NCBI GenBank assembly: GCA_011799875.1
Contig: CM022300.1
Coordinates: forward strand, 237,472,807-237,536,806
DNA: 64,000 bases
Direction: 5' to 3'
Source of the DNA: Thinopyrum elongatum
Lineage: Eukaryota > Streptophyta > Magnoliopsida > Poales > Poaceae
A model generated the notes under the pieces. It saw only the letters and a program-made list of their open reading frames with translations, had not been told where the DNA came from and made no database searches. The position numbers were made by a program, and so were the translations under genes. Positions 21,999-34,193 of this stretch are shown here, piece after piece. Position 1 is the first letter of the stretch; the number at the start of each line of letters is the position of its first letter.

Positions 21999-23153
21999 AG
22001 TTCCAACAGCAAGAGATCCAAGGCTGGTCCACCCCAAGTGAAAAAGGTCACGGCAGGGCGGGCTAGCGCTGACGGTATTTTCACTATCAGCGCCACCCTT
22101 GATGACAAATAGGAAAGCGCGCTCGTTGCCTTCCTGTGGGCAAATATTGATGTGTTTGCCTGGCAACCATCTGATATCCCTGGTGTTCCCAGGGAGGTAA
22201 TCGAGCACCACCTTGCTGTCTGCCCACATGCCCGGCCCATCAAGCAGAAGGTTCGGAAGCAGGCCTTGGAGTGGCAGCAGTTTATTGCTGAGGAAATCAT
22301 TAAACTTGAAGCAGCTGGTTTGGTCAGAGGAGTACTGCATCCAACATGGTTAGCAAACCCAGTGGTTGTGCGCAAGGCTAATGGAAAATGGAGGCTTTGC
22401 ATAGATTTCACGGATATGAACAAGGCATGCCCAAAGGACCCATTTCCCTTGCCGCGCATCGACCAGATCATGGATTCTACTTCAGGATGTGAGTTGCGCT
22501 CTTTTCTGGATGCGTACTCTGGATACCATCAGATTTTTATGTCCAAGGAAGATGAAGAAAAGACCTCATTCATTACCCCATGCGGCACGTACTGCTTTGT
22601 GCGCATGCCTTTCGGGTTGAAGAGTGCCGGGTCCACTTTTGCAAGAACAGTCCAGATTGGCTTTGAACCATAGTTGCACAGGAACATTGAAGCCTATATG
22701 GACGATATTGTGGTCAAGACCAAAGACAGATCAACCCTCATCCAGGATTTAGAAGAGACATTTGCTAATCTACGCAAGATCAACTTGAAACTGAATCCGG
22801 AGAAGTGCGTGTTTGGCGTTCCCTCCGGCAAGCTACTTGGTTTCTTTGTGTCCCACCGTGGGATAGAGGCCAACCTCGATAAGATCAAGGCTATTGAGCA
22901 GATACAGGCACCCAAGACAGTTAAGGATGTGAGGCATTTGACAGGATGCATTGCCGCGCTTAGCAGATTCATCTCCAAGTCTGCCAAGCACGCCTTGCCG
23001 TTCTTCAAGATTTTGAAGAAGGCAGGACCCATGAAGTGGACCCCGGAAGCAGATGCAGCACTGCAGGATTTGAAGGCCTACTTGTCTTCTGTGCTTACTT
23101 TGGTCGCACCCAAACCACAAGAGACGTTGCTGCTATATCTGGCAGCACCTAAT
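21999..23153 (+). pseudogene. Reverse transcriptase of element B (cut at its C-terminal end by S1)
   Basis: Copies element RNA into DNA. Blocks visible in order: WQPSDIPGVPREVIEHHL, GLVRGVLHPTWLANPVVV, WRLCIDFTDMNKACPKDPFP, FLDAYSGYHQI, MPFGLKSAGSTFAR, the catalytic AYMDDIVVKT (about 22690) and LLGFFVSHRGIE. In-frame stops lie at 22110-22112 and 22671-22673; the latter reads TAG where CAG is expected. The frame is lost at LLYLAAPN, where S1 is inserted, and resumes in the correct frame at 36874. Confidence 0.9.
23149..23153. repeat. Target-site duplication of S1, left copy
   Basis: CTAAT, repeated exactly at 36869-36873. Removing S1 and one copy restores a continuous pol reading frame in B. 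Confidence 0.85.
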
Positions 23154-23200
23154 TAAAAATCCCCTATTCACCCCCCTCTAGTCGATATAACGCACTTTCA
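23154..23200 (+). repeat. Remnant of the 5' LTR of S1
   Basis: 47 bases matching the last 47 of the LTR at 34720-36214, ending CGCACTTTCA. The rest of the 5' LTR is absent and the remnant abuts the target duplication. Confidence 0.85.
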
Positions 23201-23217
23201 ATTTGTATCAGAGCAAG
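23201..23217 (+). other. Primer binding site of S1
   Basis: TTTGTATCAGAGCAAG right after the LTR end; TATCAGAGC matches the initiator tRNA-Met complement. Confidence 0.85.
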
Positions 23218-23267
23218 GTACTCCCTTGTTCTGTGTGATTTTGGTTTAACCACCTAGAGTTTTAGTT

Positions 23268-25841
23268 ATGTCGACAGCAGGCATGATCAAGGTCTCGGCT
23301 GGGTGTCCTACCTTTGATGGGACGGACTACCCCTACTGGAAGAATAAGATGCGCATGCATCTTGAGGCAATTGACAACGATCTCTGGTACGTTGTGGAAA
23401 ATGGCGTTTCCTCTGTCACTCCTTCCGTGAACGCTGCTGATGTGAAGAGATTCAAGCAACTCGACTCTCAAGCGAAGAATATCATATGTGGCCATCTGAG
23501 CAAAGGACAGTACGGCAGAATGAGTGCTTTGGAGTCTGCAAAGCTTATCTGGGATAGGCTGTCCAAGGTCAACGAAGGAATCTCAACTCAACGTGATTCT
23601 TGAGTTGATGTTCTTCGCAATCTCTTCAACCGCTTCAAAAGACTCGACAATGAGAATGTCCAGCAAACCTTTGATCGCCTCACTGACATTTCAAATGAGC
23701 TTCAAGCACTGGGTGCCACTGACATCACCGACCATGAGGTGGTGAAGAAATTGCTGAGGTCACTTGATTCTTCATTCGATACACTGGCACTGATGATTCA
23801 AGAACGTGGAGACTACAAGTCACTAGATCCTGCTGATATTCTTGAGAGGCTGAACACACATGAATTCCAACTAGCTGAAAAGAGAGATCTCTATGGGCCA
23901 AGCTATGGAAGATCACGCGCACTGAAGGCCAAGGCAGTTTCCTCATCTGAAGGAGAAGATTCTGATAGCAGCCTTGGTGACCCTAAAGAACTAAGCCAGG
24001 ATCTAGCAATGCTCTTGAAGAAATTCCAGAAGTTCTCAAGGCGTGGTCGCTTTGTAAAATCTTCAAAAGGTGATGACACAAGATCTGATTCCTCATCACG
24101 TGATTACAAGAAGAGGACTTGCCACAAATGCAAGAAACCTGGTCACTACATAACTGATTGTCCTCAGTGGGCAAAGGAATCAAAGAAGAAGAAATACATG
24201 GCTGATAGTTCAGATGACTCAAAGAAGAAGAAGAAATCTTCAAAGTCATCATCATCAAAATCTTCAAAGTCTTCATCTCACAAGAAGAGCAACTCCAAGA
24301 AGGCTCGGGCATTCATTGGCAAGGAAATGGCCTCTGAAGCTGAATCTGAGGAACATGAGGAAGAGGAGGCATCTGAGGAGTCAGACTCTGGTGTGGCGAG
24401 CCTAGCCCTCGCTACTGCTTACGTCAGCAAGTCCATCTTCAACACTGAGGAAAATGGCTTCCCCAACACTGCTGATGACGGCAACAATGACTATGCTCCC
24501 ACCTATTGCTTCATGGCAAAAGGTGCCAAGGTATTCAAATATCCCTCCTCTGAATCATGTGAGGATGAATCTAATGATAATCTCAAACCCAGCTATTCCA
24601 AACTTGCTAATATTGCTGTTAAACAACAAAAGGCTTTGGAAAAAGTTCAAAATATGCTAGACAAAAGCGATGATCTGTTAGGTGAGGAAATGGATCAAAC
24701 TCAAACACTGACTGATAATCTTCAGCAACTACAGTCTAAGTTTGACAACCTTCAAAGTCGTCATGAAACTCTCTTAGCCAATCATGAGAAGCTTTCTTAT
24801 GAATTTCTTCAAAGAAAGCAAGATCTTGAGAAGCTAAGGGTGAGTCATGAAGATCTTCAGAAGGAAAATGACTCATTACTTGCTCAACAGATCAGTTCCG
24901 CTCAGGAAGAATTTATTCCACCATGTTTGAAATGCATTGAACGTGAAACTGCTAATTCTTCACCTGAAAGTTCAAATGCTTCTATTGCTACAAATTCTTC
25001 AACTATCTCTGTGGTCACAAATTCCTCATCTGAGGATACCACTAGTATCACTGACGAAAATGCAGGGTTGAAGGAACTATATGTGACAGGCATGTACAAA
25101 AGCCTCAAAGGGCATCAGACTCTTTGTGATGTGCTCAAAAAGCAGATCTTGAACAGGAACCCTAGGAAAGAGGGTATTGCCTTTGAGAGGAAACTCAATG
25201 CTGATGGAACCTACTGGAAACCTGAGCAGTATCCCAAAACCTCATGGGTTGCTACGAAGGGACCTCCCGTAGATCCATCCACTTTATCTGGCTTTACTTG
25301 TGAATCCTCATATTCATCTGATGAGTCATTTGACTCCAACTATAAACTGTTCAAAAATCAGAATGGTGAAGTATTTGCTAGATATGTTGGAACTAACTAC
25401 AGGAATGGTCCCCCTATGAAGAAAATCTGGGTTCCCAAAAGGTGCCTTGAAAGTCTTCAGGTGAATGTCCTCATGACACCACCCCTGAAGAAAAGGAACC
25501 CCAGATCAAATTCTTCATATGGACCGAAGTCTTCATATGGATCCAAGTCCTCTTATGGATCAAACTCCTCACGTGGATCCAAGTCCTCATATGATCATCA
25601 TCATGCTAATGCTTCTGTTTCGCAGGGAAAATCTAAGAGTTCTGATTATGTGCATTATTCTTCAAATCATTATATTCATAAGTCCTCGAAGAATTTCTCT
25701 GCTTACTCATATGCCTATACCAATCCCTCTCCTATGAAACGAAGCGCTTTGGCATCAATGCCACCTTTCTCTTATGGAGCTCGCAGAATGATGAACTCTT
25801 TGCCACCCCTCCAGATGTGGGTGGTGAAGAAAAAGAACTAA
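23268..25841 (+). pseudogene. Gag of S1 (one in-frame stop)
   Basis: Capsid/nucleocapsid protein of about 857 codons, starting MSTAGMIKVSAGCPTFDG. Domains in order: the copia gag domain (YPYWKNKMRMHLEAID; later LLRSLDSSFDTLALMIQE); a CCHC zinc knuckle CHKCKKPGHYITDC (about 24120-24160); a Lys/Ser tract; an acidic stretch; a long coiled coil (about 24600-24900); PPCLKC; and a Ser/Tyr-rich tail ending QMWVVKKKN. A single TGA at 23601-23603 sits between QRDS and VDVLRNLFNRF, consistent with CGA to TGA. S2 has a diverged copy of the second half at 58115-60022, which supports the domain order. The long C-terminal extension is usual in Sireviruses. Confidence 0.9.
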
Positions 25842-26079
25842 CCTCTTATGCAGGGTCAGGTCTCCAGATGAACTAAATCGTCTGAAGAATTTTCTGGAGA
25901 CCTAAAATGCTTGAAAGGACGCAAGCTAATCATGAAGAAATGATTCATTCATTTCTCACGTCCTCATACTGCTATACATACATATGTTGCATTAATTGAT
26001 AATTTTTTGTCTGATGAAATTGATGTCATATTCTTCACTGATGAAGTATATGAGTTCGTAAGATGCACTAATTCATCTG

Positions 26080-27651
26080 CAGGATGATTTACCCAAAGCT
26101 ACTGAGTGGGTCCTCGACAGTGGATGTACTAATCACATGACCGGTGACAAGAGCTTACTGATGAACACTCCTTTATTTCCATCACATTTGAAGCATATCA
26201 CCTACGCAGACAAAGGCAAAAGCAAGGTACTGGGTCTAGGTAGGGTTGCAATCTCAAAGGATCGACACATGGACAAAGTCATGCTTGTCGAGTCCCTCGG
26301 ATTCAACCTCATGTCTGTCTCAATGCTTTGTAATCTTGATATGGTTGTTGTCTTTGGCAAATATCGCTGCTTAGTGCTCATGGAATCTGACAATTCCAAA
26401 GTCTTCGAAGGCTTTAGGAGAGGAGACTTGTATATTGTTGATTTCTCTGCAGGACCACAGCCTGCCACTTGTCTACTTGAAAAAGCTTCAGAAGGCTGGC
26501 TATGGCATCGACGACTGGGTCATGCTGGCATGAGGAACTTACACATGCTCGTGAAGAAAAAGCACGTCATTGGCATTGAGGGTGTCAAATTCCTCAAAGA
26601 TCCTCTTTGTGGGGCTTGTGAGGCTGGAAAGATGACCAGAGCCAAGCACCCCTCGAAGACTATCATGACTACCTCTCGTCCTTTTGAATTGCTTCATATG
26701 GATCTCTTTGGCCCTACTCATTATGCCACACTAACAAATGCAGTATATCTATATGGCTTTGTTATTGTTGATGATTATTCTCGTTACACATGGGTGCATG
26801 TCATTACTTACAAAACTGAAGTGCAGGAAGTTTTCAGACGATTTTCTTCAAGGGCTTCGATGAATTTCGGTGTGAAGATCAAGCATATTCGGAGTGACAA
26901 TGGGACCGAGTTCAAGAATACTGGTCTTGATGACTATCTTGATGAACTTGGTATTACTCATGAGTTATCTGCCCCATACACTCCTCAGCAGAATGGCGTA
27001 GTGGAGCGCAAGAACAGGACTCCTGTTGAGATGGCTCGCACCATGCTTGATGAATACAAGACACCTCATCACTTCTGGCCTGAGGCAATTGATACTGCAT
27101 GCCACATCATCAACAGGGTATATCTTCACAAATTCTTCAAGAAGACCTCATATGAACTCCTCACTGACAAGAAACCCAATGTGAGTTATTTGAAAGTCTT
27201 CGGTGCTAAATGTTGGATTAGAGATCCCCATCACAATTCTAAATTTGCACTGAAAGCACATGAAGGGTTTATGCTTGGTTACGGAAAGAACTCGCATACC
27301 TACAGAGTCTTCAACACCTATCACCACAAGGTTGTTGAAACTGTAGATGTGTGGTTTGATGAAACTAATGGCTCGCAAAGAGAGCACCTACCTCCTGTAC
27401 TAGATGAAATGTCTCCTGATGAATCCATCAAGCTAAAGGCTACTGAGGATGTCATACCTACTGAAGAATCTGCTGAAGAAGTCATTTCAGATCGTGAAGA
27501 AAATCATGCTAGTGCATCTGAAGAAAATGGCTCCGAAGAAAATGCTGAGCCAAATCAAAGTCGTCAACCTGCTCATCCTCGTGTTGCAAATGAAGTGCAG
27601 ATTGAGAGAATCATCAACGACATCAACGCACTAAGTCCTCTCACTCACTGA
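26080..27651 (+). pseudogene. Protease and integrase of S1 pol
   Basis: The copia protease motif WVLDSGCTNHMTG lies at about 26107-26145. The integrase zinc region follows (WHRRLGHAGMRNLH, CGACEAGKMTR). The catalytic core has D in HMDLFGPT, D in IRSDNGTEF and E in NGVVERKNRT, so the D,D-35-E triad is intact. The C-terminal part includes the copia KVFGAKCWI and FMLGYGKNSHTYRVFN blocks. The frame differs from gag (23268-25841), and 25842-26079 contains several stops, so gag-pol continuity is lost there. The frame ends at a TGA (27649-27651) that continues in frame into RT, probably CGA to TGA. Confidence 0.9.
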
Positions 27652-29187
27652 AAAGCTTCACATTTATCTAACTTTTGTGGGCATTTTGCTTTCGTCTCTA
27701 TCACAGAGCCCACCAAAGTAGATGAGGCATTTCTAGAGCCTGAATGGATTCAAGCGATGCAAGAGGAATTACATCAATTCGAGCTAAACAAGGTGTGGGA
27801 GCTTGTCAAGCGACCAGACCCTCACAAGCACAATATCATCAGCACCAAATGGATCTACCGCAACAAACAAGATGAAAATGGCCTAGTGGTGAGGAACAAG
27901 GCACCTGTTGCTAGACTTGAGGCTATTCGCATATTGCTTGCCTATGCTAACCATCATAATATCATCTTATATCAAATGGATGTGAAAAGTGCATTCCTCA
28001 ATGGTAAGCTAGAGGAAGAAGTATATGTTGCTCAACCCCCAGGTTTTGAAGATCCGAAGCATCCTGATCAAGTCTTCAAACTCAATAAGGCCCTCTATGG
28101 CCTCAAGCAGGCCCCTCGGGGGTGGTATGATACTCTGAAGGAATTCCTCATGAAGAAAGGCTTCAAACCCGGTTCACTCGACCCAACTCTTTTCACCAAA
28201 ACATATGATGATGAATTATTCGTGTGCCAAATATATGTTGATGATATTATCTTTGGCTGTACTAACCAACATTATAGTGACGAATTTGCTTATATGATGA
28301 GTGAGGAATATCAAATGTCCATGATGGAAGAATTGAAATTCTTCTTAGGTCTTCAAACTCGTCAACAACATAATGTCATCTTCATTTCTCAAGAGAAATA
28401 CCTCAAGGACGTTCTGAGGAAATTCGGTATGCAAGATTGCAAAGGCGTCAAAATCCCTATGCCCACAAATGGCCATCTATGCACCGATGAAAATGGTATA
28501 GACTTCGATCAAAAGGTATACCGCTCCATGATTGGCTCTTTACTGTATCTATGTGCATCTAGGCCAGATATTATGCTTAGTGTTTGCATGTATGCCCGTT
28601 TTCAAGCCACACCGAAGGAATCACACCATAAGGCTGTGAAACATATTCTTCGATATCTAGCTCACACTCCAACACTTGGATTATGGTATCCCAAGGGCTC
28701 GGCTTTTGATCTCATTGGATATTCTGACTCTGACTATGCTGGTGATCGTGTGGATCACAAGTCAACATCAGGCACATGCCATTTCCTCAGACGATCTTTA
28801 GTATTTTGGTCCTCAAAGAAGCAGAACTGCGTATCACTTTCTACTGCTGAAGCTGAGTACATTGCTGCTGGTTCTTGCTGTGCTCAACTGCTGTGGATGA
28901 AGCAAACCCTCAAGGACTACGGCATCAATGTGAAGAATGTGCCACTCTTCTATGACAATGAGAGTGCCATCAAGATTGCTCATAACCCAGTTCAGCACTC
29001 AAAGACAAAGCACATCCAGATTCATCATCATTTTCTTCGAGATCATGTGTTGAAGGGCGACATCTCTATTGATCACGTGAAGACTGAAGAACAGCTAGGG
29101 GATATCTTCACTAAGCCCTTGGATGAGAAGAGATTTAGCAAGTTGCGGTGTGAGTTAAATATCTTAGAATCTTCAAATGTTCTTTGA
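27652..29187 (+). pseudogene. Reverse transcriptase and RNase H of S1 pol, with an in-frame deletion
   Basis: RT motifs: WIYRNKQDENG, YQMDVKSAFLNG, KALYGLKQAPRGWY, the catalytic YVDDIIFG (about 28230) and LGLQTRQ. RNase H follows with YSDSDYAGD, STAEAEYIAA and DNESAIKIAHN, then HIQIHHHFLRDHV and the end EQLGDIFTKPLDEKRF. Between VVRNK and APVARLEAIR the block that copia RTs normally carry (ending near the VAQGY segment) is missing. The gap is in frame, about 20 residues, with GCAC at the junction. That removes part of the fingers region, so the enzyme would be inactive even without the upstream stop. Confidence 0.9.
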
Positions 29188-29896
29188 AAGGACACACATC
29201 CTAACACTTATGCTAAATGTGCAACACACGAAGAACGTTTTTCTTCAATCAATGAAGACTAACCCTCTAAGTGTGAAGAAATTAACGAAGAATTTGATTC
29301 TCAGAGCCCTACGACAATTGTACGCGGCGTCTGAAATCATCATTCTTATACGGTGGGTCACGCCACCACAAAAGTTGAAAATCTTCAAAATTGAGTTTTT
29401 CTTCATTTTGCAAATTCTTCAATTTTCAAATTCTTCAACTTGCAAAGTCTTCAAAAAAATTTGAATGATGTTCTTCATTGATTATATATATGTATAATTG
29501 AGTTTTTCATGTCCTCAACAGCATTCACTTATTGCTAATTCTTCAAAGTTGATTTTCTTCTAAGTGAATGTGATCGGACCCTTTCCCCCTCTATGCTAAA
29601 CTCAACCCAGTCTGTTCACAAATTCTTCATGTGCGTTCTATTTGAAACTCGTTCAAAGTCTTCACTGTGTCCTTGACAGCTGAAGAATTTGCGAACGAAA
29701 CGTTAAAATTTTCATATCTAAATTTTCGGCTTTTGCCGCTCAAACCGTTCCGCATCCCGCGATAGGATTAAACTACTCACCCATGATCTACCATGATCTC
29801 CATCTCTCTGTACGTGGGTGACACATGTCGTTAGAAGAGTAAGGGTCTGGGGCATGTTCGTCCAAAAATTTCGGACGGGCAGTTTCTCACCGTGGC
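29188..29896. other. S1 spacer between pol and the internal promoter
   Basis: AT-rich non-coding sequence with many CTTCAA/TTGAAG motifs; no domain. The end becomes GC-richer just before the TATA box, as a promoter region would. S2 has an equivalent spacer before its TATA box. Confidence 0.6.
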
Positions 29897-29904
29897 TATA
29901 AATA
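29897..29904 (+). promoter_or_regulatory. Internal TATA box upstream of the envelope-like ORF of S1
   Basis: TATAAATA followed by CCCCCTCCC. S2 has TATAAATA followed by CCCCTCCCG at 60534-60541. The LTR promoters use TATAAATAGCC, so this is a second promoter-like site, about 600 bases before the ORF. Confidence 0.6.
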
Positions 29905-30503
29905 CCCCCTCCCTTCCTCTGTCTTCATTTACTCCGCTCGACCACCAACTCGCTCGAGCTCTCTGACTTAGCGCCGCCACTACTCTCCATCATCGCCGAT
30001 GAGGAAGAGCTTCACTGCCTCGACCTCGTCGCCGTCGTACTCGTGCCGGTCGCGGAAATCTTCACTCCGCCGCCGCCGTAGCTGTCTCTCACCGCCAAGT
30101 TAGGGTGTGGGAGATCTGAACGGACGAACTTCTCCACTTCCACTTCCAGTTTGTCGTGTTCTTCGTCCAGGGTAATTAAAATCTGATTTTACTACCCTAC
30201 TTTGATTCTGATGATTTCACAAAATCTTCAAAAGGTGTTTATTCTTCAACTTCCCATTCCATAAACTCCCAAATGCTTCTGTATCTTGATTTGTTTCTCT
30301 AAGCTATGTTTTTCTTCAAGATTCCTCAATTGTGTGGATTCTCTAATCTATACAACTCTGGAACCTAAGTCAAGAACGCTTAGTGAAATTCCTCAAGACT
30401 CCCCGGGTCAAATTCCTCAAACTTGAATTCTTTTGAAAAATTTCTGATAACGCATGTAACATCTCCAAATTCTTCGCACCTATACTCTGTTCACAGGTAC
30501 AAA
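29905..30503 (+). other. Putative leader exon and intron of the S1 envelope-like transcript
   Basis: A GC-rich leader with an ATG at 30000 (MRKSFTASTSS, about 36 codons), then an AT-rich stretch ending in a 3' splice site TGTTCACAG (acceptor AG 30495-30496) eight bases before the ORF start. A possible donor is CCAGG/GTAATT near 30170. S2 has TTTTCACAG just before its ORF start. Splicing is an inference. Confidence 0.45.
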
Positions 30504-33500
30504 ATGTCTGCTGCTGAATCACTAGGTTCTCATCAACTTAACTTATTTGCAGCGTTCCTCGAAGATAAGTTGCACACTTACTCAGAAACATCAATTGTTC
30601 AAAATCTTCAAGTGAAGAAAATGGCTGATGCTAAAAGACCTCAGAAGGGAGGAAAGAGGCCTGAAACAAATACAGCTTTTGAAATTCCTGAAGACATCTA
30701 TGATGAATACTGTACTCCTGATGAAGCAACTCATGGCAAAGAGACCAAGACTCGGCGCAAAGTGCGCATACAGAGAATTGAGAGGAGATGGGCAAGAGAA
30801 TGGAGGGAATATTGTTATGTTACTCCTAAATACATGAAGAAATTCATTGTTAACTCTCCATGTCCAAGACCTCCATTGGCTCCAGGCCAAGAAGTTGATC
30901 CCTCAAGCATCAGGCGCGGTGAGGAATTTCCCAGAGAATGGGCCAAGCGCCAAGCCAAATTGGGTAAAGTAGCAAAGGAAGCAGTGAAGAAATTCAATGA
31001 AGATTCTGCTGCTGCTGATGCCTCTGCTAGCAAGCCTAAGAAGGCTATGCTGAAGAAATCAGCTGTGAAGCCAAGTTCCTCAACTGCTATGCCCTCACGG
31101 CCAAGTGCAAAGCCCTCACGGCCAATTCCTCAGGCAACCACTTCAAGGGCAGCTCCAATTCCCTCTGTTGCCACAAAATCCTCAATTGCTGCTGCTAAGT
31201 CCTCAGCACCTATGCATCTTGCCATGTTCCAACGGACTACAGGAATCTCTATTGCCTCAGGAGCATCTGCAAGTTCCTCAGCTCTGCCACAATCTTCAAC
31301 TGGTCCAATCTTGCTGAAGAAAAAGGCAACTGCTGGACGAGGCCCAAGACCAAGTCCTCACAAGAAGCAAGTTGCTTTCCAAGTTCCGTCTAAGGACGAT
31401 GAAGCTGATGATGAAGAACTTGCTGAGATCATCAAAGACAGGCAAGAAAAGGCCGCTAGAGCCAAAGGCAGTGCTGTGCCACTCATGCTGGATCCTAAAA
31501 GGATCCTTGATTTCATCAATCTATGGCACAAGGATCCAAATACTCCTCTGCCTGAATTGAACCTCACTCCTGGCCAGAGCCACACGTTGACGGCCTTCAT
31601 AGCCGAAGAAAAATGGAAATTTGAGAAGGCCAGGCAAGTCAAGAAAGCCCAATACAAGAAGGAGCGCTTTCTAAAGAAAAACGCTATGAAGATGACTCCT
31701 GAAGAACTTGTGAATCTGCAAAAGGAGATCAAAGCTCTAAGCGATGAATTTGACGCATATCGTGCAGATTGGCTAGGTGCCAAAGTCAGATTTGTCAGAA
31801 TGGCCAAGGGGTTCAACCCGAATGTTGCAGTTCCAACGCAACAACAAGTTCCTCAGGTTGATGCATCTGCTCAGCCTAGTGAAGAAAATGCCAGGGCAAC
31901 CTCGAATGTTGCGTCTGAAGAACAACTCAGGTCAGCTGAAGCATATGAAGCTGTGCCTGAAGAATCTGAACAAGCCAGGGCAACTGCATCAGTTGTGCCT
32001 GAAGAAACTACACCACTTTCATCTGCTCCTCTTGCAAAGTCATCACAGATGAAAGATATCCACCTTCCTTCTGCATCAGAAGTGAAGAAGACCAAAGCTG
32101 CAGAAAAGGCAGCTGTGAAGAAAAGGAAAGCCTCAGAAACTGCAGAGTCTTCAGCTCCCAAGAAAGTGAAGACTTTGCAAAGCTCGTACACCAACCCCAT
32201 TGATGTTGTTCCTATCTCAAGCATGCCATCAAAGGAAATTGTTCCCTTTGGTGAGGAATATGACATTCCTGATGACAGTGATGAAGCGAATCCTTCTGCT
32301 TCTACTTCAGAACAGTTGGATGAAGAAATTGAAGTGAATGATATCCCTTCAACCCCTCTGGTATCATCGCCCGTGCCTTAGTTCACAGCTAAAGAGGCAG
32401 GCATTGAAGAAATTGATGAAGAAGATGAGGATGTGGACATTGGGTCTACTACACCAGTTCTCAATGATGATTATTGGGAAAGACATCATCCAAATTCACC
32501 ATTGACCACTCCTCTACAACAAATTCCTTAGTCCCCTGTGCCGACTGAAGAAATTCATACGGGCACCGATGGACATCAATCTTCACTTCATTCTATTCCA
32601 GAAGAAGTTCCAGCTACTGATGCTGAAGAAATGGAGTCCAAGACTGCAGCTGATGAAATTGCTATGGAAATTCCTTAGTCTATGGCTCCAGAGGTTGTGC
32701 TCCAAGCGGCTGTGAAGACTTCAACTGTTAATCTTCAGCCCAAGCCACAAAATCCTCATACCAAGAAGCAAAAATTCAACGCTGATGATTTCTTTGCTGA
32801 GCATCATTTCTTCACGGATTACAATCCCTATGACTCTGCAAGACTGCAACGCAAGCGCTTCTGGACAGCAAGTCAAATGAACTATTACTCTTCCCTCATG
32901 TTTGGTAAGAACAAGGTATTTGACCACGAGCAAATTCCTCATGTGGATATGGAGTCGCTTCCTTGCTTCCATCCAGTCCTCAGTGTTCTTCATGATGCTG
33001 GGCTGCTTAACTTCTGCACTGACATCTGCGAATGGAATGAAGAACTCATTCTTCAATTCTACGCCACACTACATATCACTAGAAATGTTGAAGATGTGAA
33101 TTCATGGGTGCTAGACTGGATGACCGAAAATACTCATTACAAAGCACCGGCCTCTGAATTGCTTCACACCGTCCTAGTCAGTCCTCCCACTGAAGGTGCT
33201 AGGCTCATCTATGAGGAACCTGAATTCTCAAATCATTTGATGCAAGTGCTGATGAAGCATTTGAAGGCTAGCCAAGCTCCAAGGACCACCTTCCTTGTGA
33301 AGGAATTGCTCTATGTGCCATGGACGATATATCGCATATTGACCAAAACCCTCAGTCCAATCAAGGGCCACAACTCTGATGAAGAAGAGGTTGTTGGCAT
33401 CATGAAGAATCTGCTGTTCAACATGATACATGGCATTCCCATTAACTACCATGATTTCTTCATGAGGACTTTGGCCAATGCTGCTCCGTCACCTTTTGAG

Positions 33501-34193
33501 TTGAAGCCTTACGCTCCCTGGATCATGAAATCCATCAGATCAAGGTCTTCAATTAATTATCAGGCTGACTTTCAGAATCATCTCAGCTATTTTCCACCTA
33601 TTGAAGTCCTCAAGCGGACTATTTCCTCAGCTGATGAGAAGGGCAAGGCCACTATTATCGATGAAGGCACTCGTCCATTGGATGGACAGTTTCGCAAAGC
33701 TACATCCTACTCCACCAATGATGACTCTGCAACACAAGATTCTGCCGCCAAAACTTCAAAGCAAAATCCTCAAGCAACAGCTTCGCGTGTGATGACTGAT
33801 CGTGAACTTCTCCTCAGTCTTCATTAGAAAGTTGATCGAAATCACAAGTGGGTCAAGCGTCAGTTTGGTGCAATTCTTCAGAACATGACAGTCACTCAAA
33901 ACACTGTGAAGAAGAATCACTACTACTTGCATGAAGTCTTTGACCGCACTTGGGCTATTCTGTCGAATCTTTATAGTGCTAAAGATCTCAAGGAGATGGG
34001 CTTCCAACAGGACTTTGACTGGTCTCAGCCCCCTTCGAAGAAATTCAAGAAGGTCAAAGTTCCTCAGCTTGTTGCCAGTTCATATTCTTCATCGCGCGAA
34101 ACGGATGAAGCCGAAGATTTGACTGACACTGCGGTAGGCGCTACCTCAACGGACAAACCCAACAACGCTGGCGCTCCTCCATCGACATCATGA
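30504..34193 (+). pseudogene. Envelope-like accessory ORF of S1 (after pol)
   Basis: One reading frame of about 1229 codons from MSAAESLGSHQLNLF to GAPPSTS, broken by four TAG stops (32379-32381, 32529-32531, 32676-32678, 33825-33827). Three follow CCT where this family repeatedly reads CCTCAG, so CAG to TAG is likely. The N-terminal third is basic (KKMADAKRPQKGGKRPE), then Ala/Ser/Pro-rich. The middle (about 31400-31800) is a charged helix-rich segment. The later part (32740-33600) looks globular (HHFFTDYNPYDSARL, HDAGLLNFCTDICEWNEEL). I see no signal peptide and no clear transmembrane segment, so membrane function is unsupported. Sireviruses typically carry an ORF here of unknown role. Confidence 0.8.

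Noticed and set aside
30504..34193. Four TAG stops as a possible programmed readthrough in the S1 accessory ORF
   Set aside because: At least three follow CCT in a family full of CCTCAG, so ordinary CAG to TAG mutation explains them. Other genes in the element are also broken.
30504..34193. A true envelope glycoprotein in S1
   Set aside because: I saw no signal peptide and no convincing transmembrane segment; 'envelope-like' is used only for the position after pol.
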